Below the pieces are notes generated by a model. The model was not told the DNA's origin. It was given only the letters and a program-made list of their open reading frames with translations, and did no database searches. A stretch of 64,000 nt of DNA, taken from the NCBI GenBank assembly GCA_026393755.1, contig JAPKZO010000032.1, forward strand, positions 232,714-296,713, read 5' to 3'. A program made the translations under genes and the position numbers. Source of the DNA: Acidobacteriota bacterium. GTDB lineage: Bacteria; Acidobacteriota; Vicinamibacteria; Vicinamibacterales; JAKQTR01. Shown here in pieces: positions 44,104 through 51,505 of this stretch (positions within the stretch are counted from its first letter, which is position 1; every line of letters starts with the position of its first letter).

Positions 44104-45150
44104 GTGAGGATGAGATCGTCTATCGGACTGTTTCTGGCATGCGCCAGCGTCTCGTTCCTGACGGGAACCGGTCACGCTCAACAGAAGCCCACGACCGTGA
44201 CGCCGCTGAATGACCTCGACACCTTCATGGCGAAGGTGCTCGAGCGCCGGAACGACAACTGGCGCACCCTCCACGACTACATCCTCAGCGAGCGTGAACA
44301 ATTCCTGATTGTCGGACCTGGCGGCATTCGCCTCGATGGTCTCGACCGGGAATTTCACTGGTTTGTGCAAGATGGATACCTCGTGCGAAGCCCGGTGAAG
44401 GCCAATGGCGTGGCGCTCGGCGAAACCGAGCGGCGGCAGTACGAGCAGAAGTGGATGGCCGACGAGAAGCAAAGGGAACAGCGACAGAAGGAGCGCGACG
44501 CGAAGAAGATTGTGACCGGCGTGGGAGACGTGGTTCGGCAGTCCGGCGAGCCGCGGTTCATCTCGGAGGCCTACTTCATGAAGTTCCCCTTCGAGCCGGG
44601 CAACTACTATCTTGTCGGACGCGGGACGCTGGAAGAGCGTGACGTCGTCATCGTCGAGTACTACCCGTCGCGGATGTTCAAGGACGACGAAGAAGAAAAC
44701 GGCACGACCACGTCTGTGAACGCGACAGGCAATGCGCAGATGGCCTCGAAGGATCAGCGGACGAAGTCCAAGACAAGCAAGCCTTCGCCAAAGGAGCGCA
44801 ACAAGGACGACGAGCTGGAGCAGGACATTCAGCGCAGCTTGAACAAGGTCTCGCGCGTCACCATGTGGATAGATTCGGAGGATCGCCAGATCGTGAAGTA
44901 CGCGTTTGACAACGCCGACTTCGGGTTCCTGCCCGGCCGGGCGATCGTACGGGTGGACGAGGCACGGGCCTCGATGACGATGGGGAGGTACTTTGAGAAC
45001 GTGTGGCTGCCGAAGCAGATCAGCTTTGGGGCTGGCGCGACATTGGCGACCGGGTCGTACCGTTTCACGTATGACCGATCGTTCTACGACTACCGCAAGG
45101 GCGAGGTGAGCGCGCGCATCAGGGCGTATGTCCCGAAGGACGACAAGTGA
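44104..45150 (+). CDS. Exported LolA-fold-like hypothetical protein
   Basis: 348 residues. The GTG at 44104 is preferred, with GGAGG 7 bp upstream. A signal peptide (SSIGLFLACASVSFLTGTGHAQ) is followed by a mature part with long strands (GPGGIRLDGLDREFHWFVQDGYLV; VTMWIDSEDRQIVKYAFDNADFGFLPGRAIVRVDEARASMTMGRYFENVWLPKQI) reminiscent of LolA/LolB-type lipoprotein-binding folds, interrupted by a very charged Lys/Glu-rich insert (~115-140 and ~195-245). I do not recognise a named family. Its stop overlaps the start of the Omp85-like gene (GTGA), so the pair is probably one functional unit at the outer membrane. Confidence 0.75.
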   Translation: MRMRSSIGLFLACASVSFLTGTGHAQQKPTTVTPLNDLDTFMAKVLERRNDNWRTLHDYILSEREQFLIVGPGGIRLDGLDREFHWFVQDGYLVRSPVKANGVALGETERRQYEQKWMADEKQREQRQKERDAKKIVTGVGDVVRQSGEPRFISEAYFMKFPFEPGNYYLVGRGTLEERDVVIVEYYPSRMFKDDEEENGTTTSVNATGNAQMASKDQRTKSKTSKPSPKERNKDDELEQDIQRSLNKVSRVTMWIDSEDRQIVKYAFDNADFGFLPGRAIVRVDEARASMTMGRYFENVWLPKQISFGAGATLATGSYRFTYDRSFYDYRKGEVSARIRAYVPKDDK

Positions 45151-46409
45151 TCCGGCGGTTCGGGGTGATGGCGCTTGGAATCGGCCTCGGGCTCATGCCC
45201 CCGGCCGCGTCGCGCGCATTGGCCCAGACGTCCGACATCGTGTCCGAGATTCGCATCCACGGAAACTACCGGACGCCGGACGCTGATGTGCTCGCACTGG
45301 CCGACGTCAAGGTCGGAGGGACCATTGATTCGACTGGCATCGAGGCGATCGCCGAACGCTTACGGAAATCCGGCCGGTTCGAGTCGGTTGAAGTTCGCAA
45401 GCGGCTGCGGTCGCTCACGGCCACCGATCAGGTGTCGCTCATCATCGTCGTCGAGGAGTATCCGTCGACGGACAAGGGCGGAGGCGTTCCCGGTCCACTC
45501 CGGCGGATTGGTGACAGCGTGATGCTGATGCCGGCGCTCGACTGGGCGGACGGCTACGGCCTGACGTACGGAGGCCGGATCAGTTTCGTGCAGGTGCTGG
45601 GCAAGCAGGGGCGGGTCACCGTGCCGCTCACCTGGGGCGGAACGCGCCAGGCGGCCGTCGAGCTGGATACGACGGTGGATGGCGGGCCGTTCAAGCGGCT
45701 CCGCGCTGGTGGGTCGCTGGTAAGCAGGAACAATCCCGGATTCGACGTTCGCGACTTCAGGAAGAGCGTATGGGCCGACGTGGTGACTCCGGCGTGGAAG
45801 GCGGTGAGCCTCGGGCTGCATGGCGCGTGGTCGGATGTGACATTCGGAGAAGAACGCGATCGGCTTGCGACGTACGGCGCGGGCGTGATTGTTGACACGC
45901 GCGACAACCCGGCGTTTCCGCGCAATGCCATCTACGCCAGCGCCTGGTGGAACCGTCTGAGCCCAAGGGCGGGCGCCGCGGTATATCGCTACCGCCTCGA
46001 GGCCCGCGGGTACCTCGGGTTGATCGGGTCGACGGTCCTCTCGGTACGGGCCGTGTCGGATACGGCAGATCGCGTTCTCCCGGACTACGAGAAGGCGTTG
46101 CTGGGCGGAATCGAGACGCTCCGAGGGTTCCGGGCGGGGTCGTTTGTCGGCGACAATCTGTCCGTCGCATCCGCGGAATTGCGAATCCCGCTTCACTCCC
46201 CGATGAGCGTCGGGCAAAGCGGATTGACCGTGTTTGCCGACGCCGGCGCGGTGTACGACCACGGGGTCCGGCTGTCCGACGCCAGGCGGCGCTACGGCGT
46301 GGGCGTCGGCTGGTTCGTTCGCGCGCCGCTCGTGCAGTTCGGCATCGACGTGGCGCACGGGTCCGGCGGCGGCACGCGCGCACACGTCACGGCCGGCCTG
46401 CGCTTCTGA
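45147..46409 (+). CDS. Omp85-superfamily outer-membrane protein with a single POTRA domain
   Basis: 420 residues with a GTG start overlapping the previous stop. After the signal peptide (VMALGIGLGLMPPAASRALAQ) one POTRA-like unit is visible (IVSEIRIHGNYRTPDADVLALADVKVGGTIDSTGIEAIAERLRKSGRFESVEVRKRL). The rest is a beta barrel with the Omp85 loop-6 motif as LRGFRAGSFVGDN, a strand ADAGAVYD, and a terminal Phe (AHVTAGLRF). Members insert barrels or move polypeptides (BamA, TamA, FhaC); one POTRA is fewer than BamA (five) or TamA (three). It probably works with the upstream LolA-like protein; the cargo is unknown. Confidence 0.85.
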   Translation: MIRRFGVMALGIGLGLMPPAASRALAQTSDIVSEIRIHGNYRTPDADVLALADVKVGGTIDSTGIEAIAERLRKSGRFESVEVRKRLRSLTATDQVSLIIVVEEYPSTDKGGGVPGPLRRIGDSVMLMPALDWADGYGLTYGGRISFVQVLGKQGRVTVPLTWGGTRQAAVELDTTVDGGPFKRLRAGGSLVSRNNPGFDVRDFRKSVWADVVTPAWKAVSLGLHGAWSDVTFGEERDRLATYGAGVIVDTRDNPAFPRNAIYASAWWNRLSPRAGAAVYRYRLEARGYLGLIGSTVLSVRAVSDTADRVLPDYEKALLGGIETLRGFRAGSFVGDNLSVASAELRIPLHSPMSVGQSGLTVFADAGAVYDHGVRLSDARRRYGVGVGWFVRAPLVQFGIDVAHGSGGGTRAHVTAGLRF

Positions 46410-46453
46410 ACACCACACCACTGGTCTCCCCCCACGGTATCCGAGCCACCGGG

Positions 46454-46459
46454 TAGAAT
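46454..46459 (+). promoter_or_regulatory. TAGAAT -10-like box before the MscS gene
   Basis: TAGAAT lies 18 bp before the ATG at 46478; a GGAGG ribosome binding site follows at 46466-46470. The context GGGTAGAAT is shared with the purL upstream region. Confidence 0.4.
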
Positions 46460-46477
46460 GGGCGCGGAGGCTCGGTG

Positions 46478-47794
46478 ATGCGTCAACAACGGAACACCCT
46501 GGTGCCGGCTCTATTGATCCTGCTGGCCGTTGGCCTGGGGCACGGGCTGGCGTCAGCCCAGACCCCGCCTGTTCCGCCCGCGGCACAATCCGCACCTTCC
46601 CCGCCCGCGGCACAATCCGCGCCTCCGGCACCGGCAGTCGCTGATGATCCGCTCGGCCGCGAGACGCCAGATCTTGAGCGGCGTCTGCCAAAGTCGCTGA
46701 CATCAGCCCAGATCGGCGAACTGCCGGCGTGGGTGCCCATTGCGCTCACTGTGCTGCTGGTGGCGCTGTACTACCTGATGCGCCTGGTGCTGGCGATCGC
46801 GGCGGTACTGGTCGATCTCGTAAGGCGCATCCGGCACCGCCCTGGCTCCACACGGCGGTCGGGGGCCTGGGCCACGCTGGTCAGGCCGTCGGCGTTTCTC
46901 CTGACGATCGGCCTGCATCGCCTCATCGCTCTGCGACTCGGCATCCCGCTGCTCTTTCGCTACTACTACGACCGGCTCGTCGTCGTGCTGCTGCTCCTCG
47001 GCCTGGTGTGGTGGCTGTGGCGCATGGTGGACTTTGTCGCCAATCGCATCCGCGATCGCCTCCTGACGACGTACCCGCGAACCGCCCAGTCGGCGTATGT
47101 ACTGGGCCGACGCATTCTGAAGGGCGTCGCCTTTGCGTTTGCCCTGCTCATCGGGTTGGCGGCGTTCGGCGTTAACCTCAGCGCGACGCTTGCCGGCCTG
47201 GGCATTGGCGGACTTGCGATTGCCTTCGCGGCGCAGAAGACGCTCGAGAATGTGTTCGGCGGCATCTTCGTTTTGAGCGATCGCAGCCTGCTCGTCGGAG
47301 ATTTCTGCCGGCTCGGGCAGCATGTCGGCGAGGTCGAAGACGTCGGACTGCGCACGACCAGCCTGCGCACGCCCGGCCGCACGCTGGTGCACGTGCCCAA
47401 CGGCACACTCGCCACAATGGACCTCGAGAACTTCAGCCGGCGCGACAAGTTCCTGCTCAATCCGACCATCGCGCTGCACTACGAAACCAGCCGCGCCCAA
47501 CTCGAACAGGTTCTGGCCAGCATCCGCCGGTTGCTCACCGATGATGCGCGCTTCGAAGCCGGAACGTCGCGAGTCCGATTGATCCGCTTCGGATCATCGT
47601 CGCTCGACATCGAGGTGTTTGCTTACATCGCAACCCGGGATTTCGCGGACTTCCTCGCGATTCAGGAAGAGATCCTGCTCGGCGTGATGGATGTCGTGCA
47701 GAAGGCCGGCACCGCGCTCGCCGTGCCGTCACAGACGATGTACGTGCGCCAGGAGACGGCCGAGACACCGGCCAGGCCGGTCGCGTTCGAGTAG
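46478..47794 (+). CDS. MscS family mechanosensitive ion channel
   Basis: 438 residues. The ATG at 46478 has GGAGG 7 bp upstream. A signal peptide and a Pro/Ala-rich stretch (with a PPAAQSAP repeat) lead to about five membrane helices. The pore-lining helix and following signature are GVNLSATLAGLGIGGLAIAFAAQKTLENVFGGIFVLSDRSLLVGDFCRLG, followed by VEDVGLRTTSLRTPGRTLVHVPNGTL, the typical MscS beta domain. It would release solutes on osmotic down-shock or act as a small-conductance channel. The 10-bp gap to the dus gene suggests cotranscription. Confidence 0.94.
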   Translation: MRQQRNTLVPALLILLAVGLGHGLASAQTPPVPPAAQSAPSPPAAQSAPPAPAVADDPLGRETPDLERRLPKSLTSAQIGELPAWVPIALTVLLVALYYLMRLVLAIAAVLVDLVRRIRHRPGSTRRSGAWATLVRPSAFLLTIGLHRLIALRLGIPLLFRYYYDRLVVVLLLLGLVWWLWRMVDFVANRIRDRLLTTYPRTAQSAYVLGRRILKGVAFAFALLIGLAAFGVNLSATLAGLGIGGLAIAFAAQKTLENVFGGIFVLSDRSLLVGDFCRLGQHVGEVEDVGLRTTSLRTPGRTLVHVPNGTLATMDLENFSRRDKFLLNPTIALHYETSRAQLEQVLASIRRLLTDDARFEAGTSRVRLIRFGSSSLDIEVFAYIATRDFADFLAIQEEILLGVMDVVQKAGTALAVPSQTMYVRQETAETPARPVAFE

Positions 47795-47803
47795 GATGAG
47801 TTC

Positions 47804-48883
47804 ATGCTGCTCGCCGAAGTATTGACCGACGCGGTGGTGCTGGCGCCGCTCACCAAGGGAGGCAACCTTCCGTACCGCCGATTGTGCGTGTCGCTGGGCG
47901 CTCGCGTCACGATGAGCGAGATGACCGTAGCGCGGCGTCTCAAACAGCGGCGCCGGGGCGAGTACGCGCTGATTCGGCGTGCACCTGAGGAGACGTTCTT
48001 TGGCGTGCAGTTGGCTGGCACCAATCCTGAGGAAATGGGCTGGGCCGCCGCGCTGGTCGAATCGCGCGGGGCGGATCTGGTCGATCTCAATGTCGGGTGC
48101 CCCATCGACTACTTCACCAGCAAGGGTCTCGGTGCCGCGTTGTCGCGACAGCCGGCCCGGATCGGCCGCATCGTCGAAGCAATGAAGCGCTCGGTCGAGC
48201 ACGTCCCTATCACCGTCAAGATCCGGCTCGGGTGGAATGAGAAGTCCCGCAATCACGTCGAACAGGCGCGGGCGGCCGTCGAGGGAGGCGCGGATGCGAT
48301 CGTCGTGCACGGGCGGACCAGGGATGCCCGGTATCGATCCGCGGCCGACTGGGATGCCGTCGGCGAAGTGGTTGCGGCCGTGCAAGTGCCGGTCGTGGGC
48401 AACGGCGACATCCTGTTTCCCTACGAGATTGCCGGGGCCCGTTCGCGTTCCGGGTGCGCGGGTGTGATGGTGGGTCGGGGCGCGCTCATCAAGCCGTGGA
48501 TCTTCCGGGAGGCCGCCGAAGGCTATCGCGATATCACGGCTGACAAGCGCCTGGCCATCTACGGCCGATATGTCGATTTCGCCCTCGAACACTGGGGGGG
48601 CGACGAACACGGCCGCGCGCGCGTCGCTGACTTTACGCGGTGGCACTTCGGGTTCTGGTGCCGGTACGTGCCGCAGCGGGCTGACGGGTCGTTTCCGACG
48701 ATGCAGGGCCGGGACCCGCGGGATTTCGGCCGGACACCACTCGAGGCCCTGCTCGCTCGCGGCGACGCCGCGGCACACGCGTGGCTGGCCGACCGGCTGG
48801 TCGCGCACGAAACGGTAGACCCGGATGCGGCACCGCCACCGACCGAAGAGGTTGAGAGCGACGAATCCCAGGTTGCCGGATAG
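47804..48883 (+). CDS. tRNA-dihydrouridine synthase with Dus3-type signature
   Basis: 359 residues. Dus enzymes reduce uridine to dihydrouridine in tRNA with FMN. The N-terminus LAPLTKGGNLPYRRLC replaces the bacterial APMAGVTD-type motif and matches eukaryotic Dus3. The catalytic Cys is C99 in NVGCPID, again Dus3-type rather than NMGCPAKKV of DusA/B/C. VKIRLGW, VVHGRTRDARY, GNGDIL, GRGALIKPWIF, and DFALEHWGGDEHG ... WCRYVPQ follow Dus3 throughout. The zinc-finger N-terminus of eukaryotic Dus3 is missing. The modified position cannot be read from sequence; Dus3 acts at U47. AGGATGAG precedes the ATG. Confidence 0.92.
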   Translation: MLLAEVLTDAVVLAPLTKGGNLPYRRLCVSLGARVTMSEMTVARRLKQRRRGEYALIRRAPEETFFGVQLAGTNPEEMGWAAALVESRGADLVDLNVGCPIDYFTSKGLGAALSRQPARIGRIVEAMKRSVEHVPITVKIRLGWNEKSRNHVEQARAAVEGGADAIVVHGRTRDARYRSAADWDAVGEVVAAVQVPVVGNGDILFPYEIAGARSRSGCAGVMVGRGALIKPWIFREAAEGYRDITADKRLAIYGRYVDFALEHWGGDEHGRARVADFTRWHFGFWCRYVPQRADGSFPTMQGRDPRDFGRTPLEALLARGDAAAHAWLADRLVAHETVDPDAAPPPTEEVESDESQVAG

Positions 48884-48894
48884 CCGCTCCCAAC

Positions 48895-48917
48895 GGGCGC
48901 AATGAATTGCGCCCCTA
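48895..48917 (+). repeat. GGGCGCAA palindrome with GCCCCTAC tail
   Basis: GGGCGCAA (48895-48902), loop TGAA, TTGCGCCC (48907-48914), then CTAC. It lies 11 bp after the dus stop and could act as its terminator. It shares the GCCCCTAC tail and palindromic design with the repeat at 56301. Confidence 0.6.
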
Positions 48918-48965
48918 CGACACGTCGAGGATGTATCTTTCGTCGGGAAGGCATTGGAAGCCATT

Positions 48966-49718
48966 ATGAAGACACTGGTGTTGTTGAGGCACGGCGAAAG
49001 CACGTGGAACAAGGAAAACCGGTTCACCGGCTGGACCGACGTCGAATTGAGCGAGAAGGGCGTGCAGGAGGCTATCGAGGCCGGCCGGATCTTGAACGAC
49101 GGCGGCTACGCATTTGATGTGGCCTATACATCGGTGCTCAAGCGCGCCATCAAGACGTTGTGGCTCGCGCTCGAGCAGATGGATCTGATGTGGATTCCCG
49201 TGCACAACTCATGGCGGCTGAACGAGCGTCACTACGGAGCCCTGCAGGGCCTGAACAAGGCCGAGACGGCGGCCAGGCACGGGATGGAGCAGACACAGAT
49301 CTGGCGGCGGAGCTACGCGGTGCCGCCGCCGCCGCTGGCGCCTGACGATCCGCGTCATCCGGGCCGCGATCCGCGGTACGCCTCGCTCCGGCCGGAAGAA
49401 CTCCCGCTCACTGAGTGTCTCAAGGACACCGTGGCGCGCTTTCTGCCGATCTGGCACGAGACCATCGCGCCAGCCGTGCAGAGCGGCCAGCGCGTGCTGA
49501 TAGCGGCGCACGGCAACAGCCTTCGCGCGCTGGTGAAGTACCTGGACAGCATCCCTGATGACGCGATTGTCGGTCTCAATATCCCGACCGGAATCCCGCT
49601 CGTCTACGAACTCACCGACGATCTGCACCCTATTCGCCACTACTACCTGGGCGATCCCGAGGCCATTGCCAGGGCGAGCCAGGCAGTCGCGAATCAGTTG
49701 AAGGGTGGCGCGCAGTAG
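48966..49718 (+). CDS. gpmA: 2,3-bisphosphoglycerate-dependent phosphoglycerate mutase
   Basis: 250 residues. GpmA interconverts 3- and 2-phosphoglycerate in glycolysis. The ATG at 48966 gives [31 protein letters not shown] with the catalytic His in RHG; the second His is in [41 protein letters not shown] is the dPGM-specific block. Length equals the dPGM family. GGAAGG lies 10 bp upstream. Confidence 0.98.
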   Translation: MKTLVLLRHGESTWNKENRFTGWTDVELSEKGVQEAIEAGRILNDGGYAFDVAYTSVLKRAIKTLWLALEQMDLMWIPVHNSWRLNERHYGALQGLNKAETAARHGMEQTQIWRRSYAVPPPPLAPDDPRHPGRDPRYASLRPEELPLTECLKDTVARFLPIWHETIAPAVQSGQRVLIAAHGNSLRALVKYLDSIPDDAIVGLNIPTGIPLVYELTDDLHPIRHYYLGDPEAIARASQAVANQLKGGAQ

Positions 49719-49748
49719 GATCGCCGTCACAGAACGCTGGGGGCAGCC

Positions 49749-51176
49749 ATGGCCAGCATTGACCCCGAGATCGCCCGCCGGATCGAAGAGGTGTTCGCGG
49801 CACAGCGCGCGCGGGCGCTCGAACTGCGCGGCTCCACGGCGCAGCAGCGAATCGAGAAGCTCAGAAGGCTCATCTCCGCAGTCGAGACTCACCGAGAGAA
49901 TATATGTGCGGCCGCGGCCGCCGATTTCAGCAAGCCCCGGCCCGAGGTGGATCTCACCGAACTGCTGCCCGTCATCGCCGAGGCCAGGCATGCCATTCGG
50001 CACCTCAAGGGATGGATGCGGCCGCACCGCGTTTGGCCGACGCTGGCGATGATGGGAACGTCTGCGGAAATCCGGTACGAACCCATAGGCGTCACGCTCA
50101 TCATCGTGCCGTGGAACTACCCGTTCAATCTGGCGTTCTGTCCCCTCGTGTCGGCGATCGCCGCTGGCAACACCGCCATCATCAAGCCGTCCGAAATGAC
50201 GCCCCATTGTTCCGCGCTCACTCGCCGGCTGATCGAGGAGACATTCGATCGCTCGGAGGTCGCGGTGTTCGAGGGAGATGCGGCGGTGGCGACGGCGCTG
50301 CTGGACTGCCCGTTCGATCACGTCTTCTTCACCGGCAGTCCTCAGGTGGGCCGTCTCGTGATGGCGGCTGCGGCAAAGCACCTGTCGTCGATCACGCTCG
50401 AGCTCGGCGGCAAGAGCCCGACCATTGTTGACGCCACCGCCGATTTGAAGCACGCCGCACGCGCGATTGTGGGGGGCAAGTTTGCCAACAGCGGCCAGAC
50501 CTGCATCGCGCCCGACTACATTCTGGTCCAGGCCACCGTGAAGGATGCCCTGGTCGCCGAGATCATCGGCAGCATCGAGCATGCGTACGGAGCGGGCCCC
50601 GACCGGCAACGCGCGACTCCTGACTACTGCCGGATCGTGAACGAGAGGCACTACCAGCGGGTGCGCGGGTTGTTTGACGACGCGGTCGCACGAGGGGCAC
50701 GCGTCGTCTACGGCGGGGTGCTCTCGGGAGACGACCGGTTCGTCAGTCCCACGCTGGTCTCGGATGTCCCGCCGGACAGCCGGATCATGGAAGAGGAGAT
50801 CTTCGGCCCCCTCCTGCCCATGGTCAGCTTCACCGACATCGGTGAGGCCATCGCGCTGGTCAACAGCAAGCCCAAACCCCTGTCGTTGTACGTGTTCAGC
50901 CGCAGCCAGCCGAACATCGATCGCGTGCTGACCGAGACGTCGGCCGGCGACACGTGCATCAATCACACCGTGATCCACTTCCTGCACTTGAACCTGCCCT
51001 TTGGCGGCGTCAACAACAGCGGCATCGGCAAGAGCCACGGCGTCTTCGGGTTCACAGCGTTCTCGCACGCGCGATCGGTGCTGCGCGACAGGTGTAGCAT
51101 CGTGCACTGGATGTTTCCGCCGTACACCGCGCGTGTGCGCAAGCTGATTGCGTTAACGCTGAAGTGGTTTACCTAG
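49749..51176 (+). CDS. Aldehyde dehydrogenase (class 3-like)
   Basis: 475 residues. It oxidises aldehydes with NAD(P)+. GVTLIIVPWNYPFNLAFCPLVSAIAAGNTAIIKPSE is the coenzyme-binding region, FFTGSPQVGRLVM the Gly motif, LELGGKSPTIV the catalytic Glu, and KFANSGQTCIAPDYIL the catalytic Cys. The short length and LPFGGVNNSGIGKSHGVFGFTAFSHARSVL end are typical of class 3 fatty or aromatic aldehyde dehydrogenases (ALDH3/AlkH/coniferyl type), and the hydrophobic C-terminus (YTARVRKLIALTLKWF) could contact membrane. The substrate is not determinable. It begins 30 bp after gpmA. Confidence 0.95.
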   Translation: MASIDPEIARRIEEVFAAQRARALELRGSTAQQRIEKLRRLISAVETHRENICAAAAADFSKPRPEVDLTELLPVIAEARHAIRHLKGWMRPHRVWPTLAMMGTSAEIRYEPIGVTLIIVPWNYPFNLAFCPLVSAIAAGNTAIIKPSEMTPHCSALTRRLIEETFDRSEVAVFEGDAAVATALLDCPFDHVFFTGSPQVGRLVMAAAAKHLSSITLELGGKSPTIVDATADLKHAARAIVGGKFANSGQTCIAPDYILVQATVKDALVAEIIGSIEHAYGAGPDRQRATPDYCRIVNERHYQRVRGLFDDAVARGARVVYGGVLSGDDRFVSPTLVSDVPPDSRIMEEEIFGPLLPMVSFTDIGEAIALVNSKPKPLSLYVFSRSQPNIDRVLTETSAGDTCINHTVIHFLHLNLPFGGVNNSGIGKSHGVFGFTAFSHARSVLRDRCSIVHWMFPPYTARVRKLIALTLKWFT

Positions 51177-51328
51177 AAATGACCGCCGGGTCCCGACGAG
51201 GCGGGAAATGGTCGTCGGCCAACTGTCGTCCCGCACAGAGCCCCCGTTGCCGGTGATGGCCGCGACGGCCGGCGACGGACTGTCCTTGACGGCCGGCGCT
51301 ATTCGCGCGACACTTGGATCTGGCAGGA
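51177..51328 (+). other. Intergenic segment before the TPP riboswitch
   Basis: 152 bp with no gene. It contains direct repeats of GCCGGCG-type words (GACGGCCGGCGACGGACTGTC and GACGGCCGGCGCTATTC) but no clear promoter was recognised. Confidence 0.4.
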
Positions 51329-51405
51329 CGCCTAGGGGTGGCCTAACGATACGGCCTGAGATCACACCCTCGAACCTGAACCGGGTAGTACCGGCGTAGG
51401 GAAGG
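51329..51405 (+). promoter_or_regulatory. TPP riboswitch (THI element)
   Basis: The aptamer core is unmistakable: CCTAGGGGTGGCC (51331-51343), CTGAGA (51356-51361), CACCC (51365-51369) pairing with GGGTG, GAACCTGAACC (51372-51382), and GGGTAGTACCGGCGTAGGGAA (51383-51403). P1 is CCTA/TAGG. Thiamine diphosphate binding should switch off the downstream transport operon. It confirms that the TonB receptor, PnuT and kinase genes handle thiamine. Confidence 0.96.
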
Positions 51406-51431
51406 CGATCGGGAGCCTGGGCTCCCCATCG
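51406..51431 (+). promoter_or_regulatory. Expression-platform hairpin after the TPP aptamer
   Basis: CGAT-C-GGGAGC (51406-51416), loop CTGG, GCTCCC-C-ATCG (51421-51431) form a stem with one C-C mismatch directly after the aptamer. No T-run follows, and the start codon is 75 bp away, so whether it terminates transcription is open. Confidence 0.5.
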
Positions 51432-51505
51432 ATTCGAGAACTCCCCAAAGCATCCATTTCACTCGTTCAGCATGAGATTCGTGCCTGACGAGAGAAGGGG
51501 TGACC

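Noticed and set aside
49209..51107. 632-codon minus-strand open frame opposite gpmA and the aldehyde dehydrogenase
   Set aside because: It crosses two convincing plus-strand genes and has the composition of an antisense shadow.
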